This document shows, piece by piece, positions 56,901 to 63,798 of a stretch of DNA of 64,000 nt. The first letter of the stretch is position 1, and every line of letters starts with the position of its first letter. The notes beneath the pieces were generated by a model. The model ran no database searches. It had not been told where the DNA came from and saw only the letters and a program-made list of their open reading frames with translations. This DNA is from Kiritimatiellia bacterium (GTDB lineage: Bacteria > Verrucomicrobiota > Kiritimatiellia > UBA8416 > YA12-FULL-48-11): NCBI GenBank assembly GCA_028716365.1, contig JAQUPZ010000009.1, positions 160,336-224,335 on the forward strand, read 5' to 3'. A program made the translations under genes and the position numbers.

Positions 56901-57098
56901 CGGATCCAGCTTCTTGTCTGCCGGAACCAGCTTGTCAAAATCAGCACGGGGAAAAGGTCCGGCCATCACCGGCAACTGCGATGCAAGTAAAGCAACGGAA
57001 CCTGCCCCGGCAATTTTAAGAAAGTCACGTCGGGCTATTTCCCCGTGACAAGAACATTTGCTCGAACATCCATTCCCCTGTTTCTGATTTTTATTCAT
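53931..57098 (-). CDS. GH116 glycosidase, Tat-exported, with nested sugar-binding-like module
   Basis: The protein has about 1055 residues from ATG 57098. It has a Tat signal (IARRDFLKIAGAGSVALL) and GH116 (GBA2-like) landmarks: IGMPIGGICTGQVYFGGDG at the N-terminus, FWAWEGVGCCAGTCGHVWQY with the nucleophile Glu, and NTLDTDWFGPVAWLSGLYL with the acid/base Asp. Between about residues 270 and 424 lies a separate beta-sandwich (DNFEKETYEGWTVEGDTF ... GGWGNIGVDFIVF) not part of the family core. Glucosidase or xylosidase activity is likely. A 7-bp repeat at 54141-54164 is inside the C-terminal part. It heads the operon with the GH106 and the isomerase. Confidence 0.9.
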   Translation of the reverse strand: MNKNQKQGNGCSSKCSCHGEIARRDFLKIAGAGSVALLASQLPVMAGPFPRADFDKLVPADKKLDPTWVKSLFERGKPEVLTGDNLKYIGMPIGGICTGQVYFGGDGRLWHWDIFNKHVGTGAGHYANPPAPDFPFEQGFAIRVGDEVRSLDCRGFSDISFRGEYPIGLVNYRDGKLPVDVSLEAFSPYVPLNTDDSSLPATVMNFIVKNTGNAAVDVEIGGWLENAICLHTGEMNSVMRRNRVKRYDGLLALECTAEKSANEEPSKRADIVFDNFEKETYEGWTVEGDTFSSGPVEKSKVPSYQGELGNEGKRTVNSHSTGPGNNAGSRDDGTGKLISREFKIERKFIGFFIGGGDNPGKTCLNLMIGGKVAASATGKNDNKMRRDFFDVRKYEGKTARLEIVDAKKGGWGNIGVDFIVFTDIPGSSEPLEKRHDYGLMSLALLDAQKDDICNPALPGANIAAQLFPTRADETKGTTKPFGEKLIGALSRKLSLAPGKSAIVTFMVSWYFPNLEIKGVANKGRYYTSKFTSAGEVVNYVAGNFDRLATQTRLWRDTWYDSTLPYWLLDRVHLNTSILATSTCFRFVDGRFWAWEGVGCCAGTCGHVWQYAHAMARLFPDLERILREGTDFGLALKEDGAIHFRGENNNIPAIDAQAGTILRVLREHQMSADDSFLKRIWPGVKKATDWLIAKDADGDGIIVSNQHNTLDTDWFGPVAWLSGLYLGALLATAAMAEEMGDAEYASKCRAIVTKGQKNIVDQLFDGEYFINKVEEKHLDAINSGTGCEIDQVMGQSWAFQVGLPRVFPEKETKTALQSLWKYNFSPDVGPYRERYKPGRWYAMAGEAGLLMCSFPRNDWDYDKAKGKGPEWAAGYFNECMNGFEYQAASHMVWEGMLQEGLAVTRAVHDRYHASRRNPYNEVECGDHYARSMAVYGVFIAACGFEYHGPKGYIAFAPRLTPENFKAPFTSAEGWGTFEQRIQNSEFRSKIAVKYGKLRVKTISLAIADGARPGTVKIAINSKSIDSSFEVKDKKIIITLADAVTIKAGECLDVFAS
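54141..54164 (-). repeat. heptanucleotide tandem repeat within the GH116 gene
   Basis: TCTGAAT occurs three times plus three bases (54141-54164). On the coding strand it spells RIQNSEFR. The unit is not a multiple of three, so gain or loss of one copy would shift the frame about 70 codons from the end. Confidence 0.75.
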
Positions 57099-57407
57099 AG
57101 TTATTCTCTCTCTTTCCCCGGCGCGTTGTCCCAAAACAAGATGTAACCGGAGGGCATTAAGAATCTGACGCTGATTATAGTCAATCTGTTTTTTGAGGGC
57201 GAAGGGGTTAATGTTGTATCAGATCTCAGTTATATGTATTTTCTACATCTCGTTGATTTTCGGGGCAAATCGCAATCGATAATAGACCAGTTTATTGATT
57301 GATTTTTAAATATTTCTTTCGTAAAATTCTTTTTAAAAGGAACGAATATTTAGCGAAATGAAGGTTTTGATTGCTGAAGTTAAAAATTCTAACAGAGGTA
57401 TGAACAA

Positions 57408-57605
57408 ATGAAAAAATTATCTCAAGTTCTTGCAGTATTGGGAATTCTGCTGGCACTCGTTGCCGTGGTTGGAAGATTTACGTATGACACTACAGTGTTT
57501 GGTTACTTCCTGAAACCAGGAATGGCTGCCCAGTCGGTTCTTATAGCGGCAAACACACTTCTCCTGCTTGCCCTTCTTGCTAATTCATATAACAAGAATC
57601 CTTGA
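57408..57605 (+). CDS. small two-helix membrane protein
   Basis: The 65-residue protein has two hydrophobic segments (VLAVLGILLALVAVVGRF and VLIAANTLLLLALLAN) and a short turn with KPGM between them. I do not recognise a family. An AGAGG site lies upstream of the ATG. It is an isolated plus-strand gene between two minus-strand operons, in an A/T-rich 270-base region (57135-57407) that should hold its promoter. Function is unknown; a real small gene is likely given the start context and clean composition. Confidence 0.65.
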   Translation: MKKLSQVLAVLGILLALVAVVGRFTYDTTVFGYFLKPGMAAQSVLIAANTLLLLALLANSYNKNP

Positions 57606-57672
57606 GCCATTTAAAATGGCGGAAAAAGTCAATAGTGAACCCCTGGTTCCGTAAAACCTGAATCGCTGTCAA

Positions 57673-59211
57673 TCATGCCGATCGGCGTAAAATTTTAAGT
57701 GACCGCGCAGGAATACTCCATCGTTTCATTGCCCCAGCCGATGATTGATCGGCTGGAATATAGCTGGCTGTCGTCTCAAGCTCAACGGGAACCTGACTGT
57801 AGTTGGCCAAAACCAGGTAGAGTTCTCTATTTGCGAATGCCGAGACTACGACCCCTTTCGGCAAAGGCGCATTAAAAAGGTTTGAATCGCCGATTTCCAG
57901 CCATGCCCAAGTGCCCTCCTCCACCAGTGACATATACTGCTTCAACCAACGGGCATACGTAGGTCGAGTCTCCGCCCGACCCGGGAAAAAGTCCCACCAG
58001 GTGTAGGTATACGGACCGTTGGGATTTGCCTGATAGTGCTCCCATATCTTGCTGCATCGTTTCAGATACCCATCCTTGGCAGCATCGTACTTTGCGCAAG
58101 GTATCGTGGCTCTTTCACCCGTGAACGGTCTGCCGGCGTGGAACAAGGGGAATTGCATGTAGGGGATGGAATGTAAGTACTGCTCATCTCCGTCTCCGAC
58201 CTTCGCCTTACTCATGTCAATGCAGGGAACGACATACGGCGTGTGATTCTTGACTGCTTCCCGAAGACCATCGGCATTGCCCAATCCCTCTCCGACCCAA
58301 AGATAGTCGTAGACCTTGACTCCACCCGTCTGAGGCTGGTTCGCAGAGTCTGCATGGACTTTATAGATGCCTCCGCGTCGCGTCACTTCGGCATAGATCA
58401 GTTGCAACAGATCCGACATGGCGCCGTCATACTGAGCAGTCTCTTCAAAGGCAGGCACTTCATCTTTAGCCAAAGTCTGCTGTTTTTTCCGGGCGTTTGG
58501 GACATATCCCCAGTCGTTGTAAAGCCCATCGAGCTCGAACTCGTCGATGATACGCATCATGCGCGGCAGGAGATAGGCCCGCCAACTGGGACTGGCCGGG
58601 GAACATCGCGTCAAGTCCCAGTATCCGCCGTAAAACCCATCCCCGGGCCGCGACCATTCCTCGCGGAAATCCGGATCACTGTGGCCGAAGTATCCGCTCG
58701 ATGCATAAGCCAGTATCTTCATCCCACGTTTGTGAACCATTTTCACGAAACGGCGGAATCCGCTCGGGTTCAACGCGGTAAGCTTATGACCTCCGTAAAG
58801 GCGCAACCGGTCATTCCACTCATCCATGACCTGGATCAATTGGATCCCCTCTTCCTTAAGCCGGTCCAATTCCCGCTCGTCATATTCATCCGCATCCCAG
58901 GGCTTACGGCAAGGATACTCGCCAAGATTGTAGCAGCACTGCCCCGGGAGATAGTTGGTAACAAGATGCTTGCGCATGCAATTGTGGATTTCGCGCGTAC
59001 AGCTGGCGATGTTCTGCAATCGCCGCCGGTGGTCTTCCGCCGTATAGCTCTTCAGAATTGTCGGGATCCGGGAAGTATCGACAGGCCGGGCGCTTCCCAT
59101 CGCGAGAGCTTTGGGGGCCGAAAGGGCGACACCCATTGCCGCAGCTTGAACGCCTGTCTTTAGAAAATCACGTCGGTGCATCCTGCTTTTGTTACGAAGG
59201 TCTGAGTTCAT
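57673..59211 (-). CDS. Tat-exported TIM-barrel glycosidase-like protein
   Basis: The 512-residue protein has a Tat signal (MHRRDFLKTGVQAAAMGVAL). The body looks like a glycosidase barrel: GIQLIQVMDEWNDRLRLYG, KILAYASSGYFGHSDPDF and DEFELDGLYNDWGYV, with an Asp at a barrel strand end as in GH-type enzymes, and a C-terminal small sandwich. The DUF6259-type protein in the window has a comparable strand (GADGIRLDEYG). I cannot assign a numbered family. It follows the 309-residue Tat protein by 40 bases, with the same leader sequence, TTAAGGAGTAAAAA, before the ATG. Confidence 0.6.
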   Translation of the reverse strand: MNSDLRNKSRMHRRDFLKTGVQAAAMGVALSAPKALAMGSARPVDTSRIPTILKSYTAEDHRRRLQNIASCTREIHNCMRKHLVTNYLPGQCCYNLGEYPCRKPWDADEYDERELDRLKEEGIQLIQVMDEWNDRLRLYGGHKLTALNPSGFRRFVKMVHKRGMKILAYASSGYFGHSDPDFREEWSRPGDGFYGGYWDLTRCSPASPSWRAYLLPRMMRIIDEFELDGLYNDWGYVPNARKKQQTLAKDEVPAFEETAQYDGAMSDLLQLIYAEVTRRGGIYKVHADSANQPQTGGVKVYDYLWVGEGLGNADGLREAVKNHTPYVVPCIDMSKAKVGDGDEQYLHSIPYMQFPLFHAGRPFTGERATIPCAKYDAAKDGYLKRCSKIWEHYQANPNGPYTYTWWDFFPGRAETRPTYARWLKQYMSLVEEGTWAWLEIGDSNLFNAPLPKGVVVSAFANRELYLVLANYSQVPVELETTASYIPADQSSAGAMKRWSIPARSLKILRRSA

Positions 59212-59251
59212 GTTTTTACTCCTTAAGAATAAATATGCCGTTTTCCGGATT

Positions 59252-60181
59252 TCATAATTCTACATTACCGACTTCGGATATCCATTTGCGTGTCCACTCA
59301 ACTGCTTCAATATCGAGATCGCAAATGCAGGACGCCAGGAAGATCATTCCTTCTATCCGGCCTTCTTTTAACCAGCGCAAACCTGTTTCACACTGGTACT
59401 TCATCAGGTCCAGTGGCATCGGCTTTTTACCGCCATAGTCCCACATATAACATCCCAGCACCTTGCCGCATTTTTGCGGTACCAGTTTTTCCATTTTGGC
59501 AAAGGTACTTTCCAGATTCTTCAGATTGTCAGCCTTCCATGTCCAGTAAGTTACTTTATTGCAAAGTTCAAGATGTTCTTTAACCGGCCAATCGAGTTGG
59601 CCGTCATAGAGAACGACCCAGAGTTTTAATCCACGTCCTGAACCTGACAAACGTTTGCAGAGTGTTGTCAGTTCAGCAGTGGAAAGCGCGCCGGCATCCT
59701 GTACGCTCTTTGCACTCCTGAAAAAGTCATCCATCATTACGCCTGTCATGTTGGGCAGGTTGCCAGGGAGCTGTAACACCCGCGTGGTTTCATCACTGTC
59801 TTTACTCCCCCCAGCCCCCACGACCGACCAGACAACTTCGCGAAGACCTCGGAACGGCAGAACATACTGTTTGTCCAGTGACAATGCGTTCTTTCCATAC
59901 CGGACCATTATCATATTCGGAATTCCCATATAAAAAGCCGCCTCAACGGGCGTTACGCGCGATTGCAAAGGAATATTAAAGCCGGTGTTATGACTTCCGG
60001 TTTCGTGCCCCCACAACCAGAAGCGGTCACGCACTATGGACTTCTTCTGCCTGCTGTCGGGTTTTTCGTCGCCAAGAACATTTTTCGAGTTAAGCCATGC
60101 AAGACCAACACCAGCACCAAGCGCTTTTGTCATTCCTCTGATAAATTTCCGCCTGTTTACATTAAAAAGGTTTGAGTTCAT
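59252..60181 (-). CDS. Tat-exported barrel-like protein of unknown function
   Basis: The 309-residue protein starts MNSNLFNVNRRKFIRGMTKA, a Tat signal. The body contains FWLWGHETGSHNTGFN, VMMDDFFRSAKSV, GLKLWVVLYDGQLDW and KVLGCYMWDYGGKKPMP, which read like strand ends of a TIM barrel. I recognise no named family. It is first of a two-gene operon with the 512-residue Tat protein, and the two share a near-identical ribosome-binding leader and first codons (ATGAACTCA). It probably acts on the same periplasmic substrate. The first 150 bases upstream hold no gene. Confidence 0.6.
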   Translation of the reverse strand: MNSNLFNVNRRKFIRGMTKALGAGVGLAWLNSKNVLGDEKPDSRQKKSIVRDRFWLWGHETGSHNTGFNIPLQSRVTPVEAAFYMGIPNMIMVRYGKNALSLDKQYVLPFRGLREVVWSVVGAGGSKDSDETTRVLQLPGNLPNMTGVMMDDFFRSAKSVQDAGALSTAELTTLCKRLSGSGRGLKLWVVLYDGQLDWPVKEHLELCNKVTYWTWKADNLKNLESTFAKMEKLVPQKCGKVLGCYMWDYGGKKPMPLDLMKYQCETGLRWLKEGRIEGMIFLASCICDLDIEAVEWTRKWISEVGNVEL

Positions 60182-60338
60182 GTTTTTTACTCCTTAAACG
60201 TATTTCAGTTTTTATCTTGTGATATTATCCACACATAACTCAATAGTTTCAACGTTTATACATGGTACTCTGCTGCTGATTCTTTGTATTGTTTGTATTT
60301 GGTGGGAGTCACGGTTCGTCACTGAGAGTCACGCGTAG

Positions 60339-60554
60339 TCAAAAAAACAAAATGGCGGAGAATTCGAACCTCCGCACAAACACAATCCACCATTGGTTAA
60401 AGTCATCCCTGACACACAAGGAGACTCACAACAATCTGTCTTATCATTAAATCTCAAGGAAATAGTCGATGTCTGGCCTGATCTTCCGAAACCATTACAA
60501 ACTGCAATACTCGCAATAATCCGAACATGGCGGCAGGAGGGAGGGCATAAATGA
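60339..60554 (+). pseudogene. C-terminal remnant of an element gene, reading through a tRNA-end-like sequence
   Basis: The frame is open from just after a stop at 60336 to TGA 60552-60554. It encodes NGGEFEPPHKHNPPL and then LKEIVDVWPDLPKPLQTAIL to the end. There is no ATG; only a TTG at 60393. The NGGEFEPP part corresponds to a sequence like a tRNA 3' end (TGGCGGAG...TTCGAAC), a combination often left where an integrase gene joined a tRNA. The TGA overlaps the ATG of the Rep gene, and a GGAGGGAGG site lies in its tail, so it may still be translated and coupled. The stretch 60182-60338 holds nothing I can support. Confidence 0.5.
60353..60376 (-). other. tRNA 3'-end-like hairpin, possible attachment-site relic
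   Basis: On the minus strand, TGCGGAGG-TTCGAAT-TCTCCGCCA resembles the T-loop and 3' acceptor end of a serine-type tRNA with part of the T-stem missing. No complete tRNA can be built around it. It sits exactly at the start of the accessory island, which is what an old attachment site would look like. This is inference. Confidence 0.35.
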
Positions 60555-61378
60555 GCCCATACGAATGCCAACCATGTGATGTACTGGTTGATACTGTTGA
60601 CACGGTTACAAGGCCGGATGCGCCCGCGCAAGCGGGCGCGCCGGCCTTTCCTTGTCTAAAGAGTAATAACTGCAACGAAGAAAAGAAAATATTGAGTGGA
60701 TATGAATTGAAAGTTATCTATTCAATCCAACTGAACGTTGAATATCTGATAAAGCGCTATGGGTTGGAATATTGCGGATTCCTTACTTTAACCTTTGGTG
60801 ATCATGTAACAGATTGGCGAGAAGGGCAAAGGCGTCTGCATAGTTTCATGTCCGGATGGGCAAGAAAGAGATTGTTAGAATATATGTGTGTTCTGGAATT
60901 TATGAAAATAGGAAGAATTCACTATCACCTATTACCTGTATTGGAAGCCGATATTCGAACAGGAGTTAATTTTGAGGAAATCAAGAACGGGAATTACAAG
61001 TCTGCAGGAAAATATCTTCGGGGGTTATGGAAGGAATTACGAGAAGTTCTGCCAAAATATGGTTTTGGTCGTCATGAATTGATGCCGATCAAAAGTAATG
61101 CAGAAGGTATGGCAAAATATGCATCCAAGTATATAAGTAAGAGTGTTGGAAATCGTGAACACTGCAAAGGTGCGCGTTTTGTGCGATACAGCCAGGAATG
61201 GAAAGCAGCCTCTGTTCAATTTGCATGGAATAATGATAATGCAAAACTATGGAGAACAAGATTGTCTCAGGTGGCTAAAGAATTGGATTTTCACGCCATG
61301 TCAGATTTCAAAATACGATTTGGTCCACATTGGGCATACTTTCTAGCTCCTGCAATTATGACGAAGAAAGCGAGCTGA
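60551..61378 (+). CDS. HUH-type rolling-circle replication initiator (Rep)
   Basis: The 275-residue protein shows the three HUH endonuclease motifs in order: motif I FLTLTF (77-82), motif II GRIHYHLLPV with the metal-binding HYH (124-126), and motif III MAKYASKYISKSV (from 187) with the nicking Tyr (Y190 or Y194) and Lys. Such proteins nick DNA at the double-strand origin and start rolling-circle replication in plasmids and ssDNA phages. A strong GGAGGGAGG site precedes the ATG, which overlaps the TGA of the previous frame. A perfect GC-rich hairpin falls in codons 20-33. It suggests an integrated plasmid or phage. Confidence 0.85.
   Translation: MSPYECQPCDVLVDTVDTVTRPDAPAQAGAPAFPCLKSNNCNEEKKILSGYELKVIYSIQLNVEYLIKRYGLEYCGFLTLTFGDHVTDWREGQRRLHSFMSGWARKRLLEYMCVLEFMKIGRIHYHLLPVLEADIRTGVNFEEIKNGNYKSAGKYLRGLWKELREVLPKYGFGRHELMPIKSNAEGMAKYASKYISKSVGNREHCKGARFVRYSQEWKAASVQFAWNNDNAKLWRTRLSQVAKELDFHAMSDFKIRFGPHWAYFLAPAIMTKKAS
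60610..60648. repeat. GC-rich hairpin inside the rep gene
   Basis: AAGGCCGG-(AT)-GCGCCCGC, loop GCAA, GCGGGCGC-(G)-CCGGCCTT: 16 paired positions per arm with one small internal mismatch. It reads through as residues TRPDAPAQAGAPAFPC of Rep, giving it a composition unlike the rest of that A/T-rich gene. It may be an inserted REP element or part of the replication origin. Confidence 0.75.
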
Positions 61379-61453
61379 GTGTAGGTGATAACGTCAACGC
61401 TCTGGCTGAGGCACGGCTTCGCGCTGATAGCCAGCAGCGTGTGGTTGGAGTTT

Positions 61454-62287
61454 CTATTCTCGTGGCAACGGCAGTGCCGCCCCATCTGCGAATGCCACAC
61501 CATCACGTGTTTCAATTCGGGAGATTCTGTTAGTCCTTCGCGGGTCTGCGACATAACTGAAACTGTATTCATGCCCTTCCCATTCGGATTGTTTGCCAAC
61601 CAATACAGTTGTGGCCACGTTGCCAAAAGCGATGATACCAGGTTTGAGGGGTAGGTTATCAAAGTAGCCTTGGATGCTATTGGCAATGGGCACATCCTTC
61701 AACAAGAATACACCAAATACTGCATTACTCCCACGTACCGCATAGCATACTCTATTGCTGTCGGTTCCTCGCATCACATCGATACGTGTTCGAGTATAGA
61801 TGTTGTCGACAAGAGTTTCAACGGAATTGAGTCGTCGCTGTTGGTCGGAAATATCAGTTGCCGTTTGGGCGACAGCCTTGCCAGCAGTAGAAAGGATTTC
61901 CTGTTGACGGTTTAGGGTTGACTGTTGTTTAGAGATCGAACGTTGTTGTTGTAGAAGTCGATATACCAAACCGGTCGCCACCCCTTGCTGTCGCTCAATA
62001 TCCGTTTGGTGTTCATCGAGTCTTGTCTGATGTTTGCGGACGGTATCTTCGATCTTTCCAACAGTTTCATGAAATTTGTTTAGTTGTTCTCCATACTCGT
62101 ATCCAAGTGTTAGGATGTGTGTCTTGATGAATCCCTGGACCCAACCCTGAGTTCCCAGGATTGCGATAACACCGAGAAGGGCGCATATCCATGTTGGCGC
62201 TTTCCATCCTCTGCGATACATCTTGTAGGTGAGAAAGAGCAAAAAAGAACCTCCGAAGAGCAATGCGATTTGGCATATTGTATTCAT
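61454..62287 (-). CDS. two-helix membrane protein with coiled coil
   Basis: I do not recognise this 277-residue protein. Two N-terminal membrane helices (QIALLFGGSFLLFLTYKMY and WICALLGVIAILGTQGWVQG) are followed by a long glutamine-rich coiled coil (about 65-165: KFHETVGKIEDTVRKHQTRL to SISKQQSTLNRQQEIL) and a globular C-terminal domain of about 100 residues with IDVMRGTDSNRVCYAVRGSN. This layout suggests a membrane-anchored sensor or effector. It follows the 135-residue gene by about 120 bases on the same strand in the accessory island. No enzyme motif is visible. Confidence 0.7.
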   Translation of the reverse strand: MNTICQIALLFGGSFLLFLTYKMYRRGWKAPTWICALLGVIAILGTQGWVQGFIKTHILTLGYEYGEQLNKFHETVGKIEDTVRKHQTRLDEHQTDIERQQGVATGLVYRLLQQQRSISKQQSTLNRQQEILSTAGKAVAQTATDISDQQRRLNSVETLVDNIYTRTRIDVMRGTDSNRVCYAVRGSNAVFGVFLLKDVPIANSIQGYFDNLPLKPGIIAFGNVATTVLVGKQSEWEGHEYSFSYVADPRRTNRISRIETRDGVAFADGAALPLPRE

Positions 62288-62409
62288 GCTCTTTCCTTAC
62301 TCCAACAATGATTCAACCGCATGGTTATGTGGCTTAGCAATAATTATTGAAACAATTAAGATTAGGTCAAAATATCTTTTTTGCCAGAGAAAATGTTTTA
62401 TCGTAACGT

Positions 62410-62817
62410 TCATTCATTCAGTTGGGTACGGTTAATCGGTACTGGTGCCACTATGATTGACTCCACCTTGAAAATTATAGGTGTAATAAGGGTACTGGCA
62501 AACACAGTTAGTTTTTTTCCCCAATGGAACACGTGAGCTGGGATTTGTGTCCCAGCAATAGTCGTCCTTCGTTCGCTTCCAGGGCCTGTGTAAATGAATA
62601 ATATCATGCCAGGATCAACTATGTGCTCCGTAAAGTTGAAGCAATTGTCCCAGATAGGACGGGCCGCCGTACTATTCAGATCAGAGATCGAAAGCAGGAC
62701 GCCATATTGAGCAGTGTTAAGACGTTCTTGTACTTTAAGAACGATGCGCTCTTGATTGGGAATACCACGGTCATAGACCCCGAGAAGCAAAAGCTCAATA
62801 ATGTCCGGGAAAATCAT
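62410..62817 (-). CDS. hypothetical protein, second gene of a coupled pair
   Basis: The 135-residue protein has no family I recognise. It is a mixed alpha/beta sequence (PNQERIVLKVQERLNTAQYG, YGVLLSISDLNSTAARPIWD) with a hydrophobic stretch near the C-terminus (LTVFASTLITPIIFKV), so it may be soluble with one membrane-proximal strand. Its ATG overlaps the stop of the 170-residue gene by four bases (ATGA), which implies translational coupling and a shared role. It lies between two membrane/coiled-coil genes of the island. Confidence 0.65.
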   Translation of the reverse strand: MIFPDIIELLLLGVYDRGIPNQERIVLKVQERLNTAQYGVLLSISDLNSTAARPIWDNCFNFTEHIVDPGMILFIYTGPGSERRTTIAGTQIPAHVFHWGKKLTVFASTLITPIIFKVESIIVAPVPINRTQLNE

Positions 62818-63326
62818 TTGGCATCCCTCCGTGGTGCCGAGAGTACAGTTCCGATTCCTAAAACGACGGCCATAACTATGAAGGATAAACCATATCCGAT
62901 CATGTTGTTACGAAAGAAGTCAATGGCAAAACCGAAAAGAACTGTGGAAAACGAAGCCATCGCCAGTCGTGAGTACTTACCGCGAGAGAGAGAGACAATT
63001 TGCTCTTTTTGAACTGCGATAGTGACGTCTTTTACAGCCGATTCAGTTTTAAGCCGATCTATTGTGAGATTCGCATTGTCTATCCGGCACGACATATCCC
63101 GAAGTTGATTGTGAACGTGCTGAGTTGCCGCCGCTAGTATGCGCGCTGCAAGTCCACCTCCGAGGGCTCTTGGATTCTCCAACGACCATTCTTTAATTAC
63201 ATCTTCAATGGGTGCAGTGGCGATGACGGAACCACGTTGATCGACTCGAACAATCTCAGGATTGATGGTTTCTTCTTTTACTTGAGTACCATCGGATGCA
63301 CTTTCTATTGGTACATGTTCATCCAT
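62814..63326 (-). CDS. hypothetical coiled-coil protein with C-terminal membrane helices
   Basis: The 170-residue protein has an N-terminal soluble part, a central coiled coil (LRDMSCRIDNANLTIDRLKT and VQKEQIVSLSRG) and two C-terminal hydrophobic segments (LAMASFSTVLFGFAIDFF and MIGYGLSFIVMAVVLGIGTV). The order is the mirror of the 277-residue protein. GGAGG precedes the ATG by seven bases. It is first in the minus-strand set and has a 27-bp palindrome just upstream of its ribosome-binding site. Function unknown; a membrane-linked partner of the next two genes is plausible. Confidence 0.7.
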   Translation of the reverse strand: MDEHVPIESASDGTQVKEETINPEIVRVDQRGSVIATAPIEDVIKEWSLENPRALGGGLAARILAAATQHVHNQLRDMSCRIDNANLTIDRLKTESAVKDVTIAVQKEQIVSLSRGKYSRLAMASFSTVLFGFAIDFFRNNMIGYGLSFIVMAVVLGIGTVLSAPRRDAK

Positions 63327-63349
63327 ATTTCATCCTCCACCAGCCACGC

Positions 63350-63376
63350 TTTGTTAACGTTAATATCGTTAACAAA
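63350..63376. promoter_or_regulatory. 27-bp perfect palindrome before the membrane-protein operon
   Basis: TTTGTTAACG-N7-CGTTAACAAA, a perfect 10-bp inverted repeat 24 bases upstream of the 170-residue gene's ATG, in the 210-base divergent region. It has the form of a repressor operator and could control the minus-strand genes. As the island has a Rep gene, a replication-origin function is another possibility. Confidence 0.6.
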
Positions 63377-63468
63377 AATCAGCCCAGTGTCTATTTTGCA
63401 TAATACAGAGGAATAGGCCAATATAAAGCTAAAAGTGAAGCGTAGTCGGGAAAAAAATAATATTATTG

Positions 63469-63496
63469 TTGACACCGTGATTATATGTGATATATT
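63469..63496 (+). promoter_or_regulatory. sigma-70-type promoter, extended -10
   Basis: TTGACA (63469-63474) and TATATT (63491-63496) are separated by 16 bases, and a TG one base before the -10 gives an extended form. It lies 41 bases upstream of the zinc-ribbon gene start and points towards it. Confidence 0.65.
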
Positions 63497-63536
63497 CAAT
63501 AGCGTATATTCAATTACTTTACATGGGGAGGTGGGT

Positions 63537-63791
63537 ATGAAAACGATAATTACAGATGAAAGTAAGATTGATAACCCGCAAAAGGGTTGCTTGTTTTTAT
63601 GGTGTTTGCATTGCGAAAGAACATATAGACGTGGAGAATGCCGAGTGATTAATGGACTTCAAATGTGTCCTTATGATGGTTGCAATGGCGATACTGTTAT
63701 GGACGCATGGCCTTGGGGATCACTTCGAGAAGGTCATTCAGATTATCCGGTGATTCCAGAAGAAGGCAAGAGATATCCTATGTATACTTGA
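63537..63791 (+). CDS. small zinc-ribbon protein
   Basis: The product is 84 residues from ATG 63537, six bases after GGGGAGG. It has CLHCERTYRRGECRVINGLQ and a following CPYDGCNGD, whose paired cysteines (CxxC ... CPxxxC) should form a zinc ribbon. Small proteins of this type occur in phages and mobile elements and may bind DNA or a partner protein. It is driven by a clear promoter and is followed seven bases later by another small gene. An in-frame upstream extension is rejected because it crosses the promoter. Confidence 0.75.
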   Translation: MKTIITDESKIDNPQKGCLFLWCLHCERTYRRGECRVINGLQMCPYDGCNGDTVMDAWPWGSLREGHSDYPVIPEEGKRYPMYT

Positions 63792-63798
63792 GGATGTT

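Noticed and set aside
60353..60376. Complete tRNA gene
   Set aside because: Only a T-loop-like and acceptor-end-like stretch is present; no anticodon or D arm can be folded around it.
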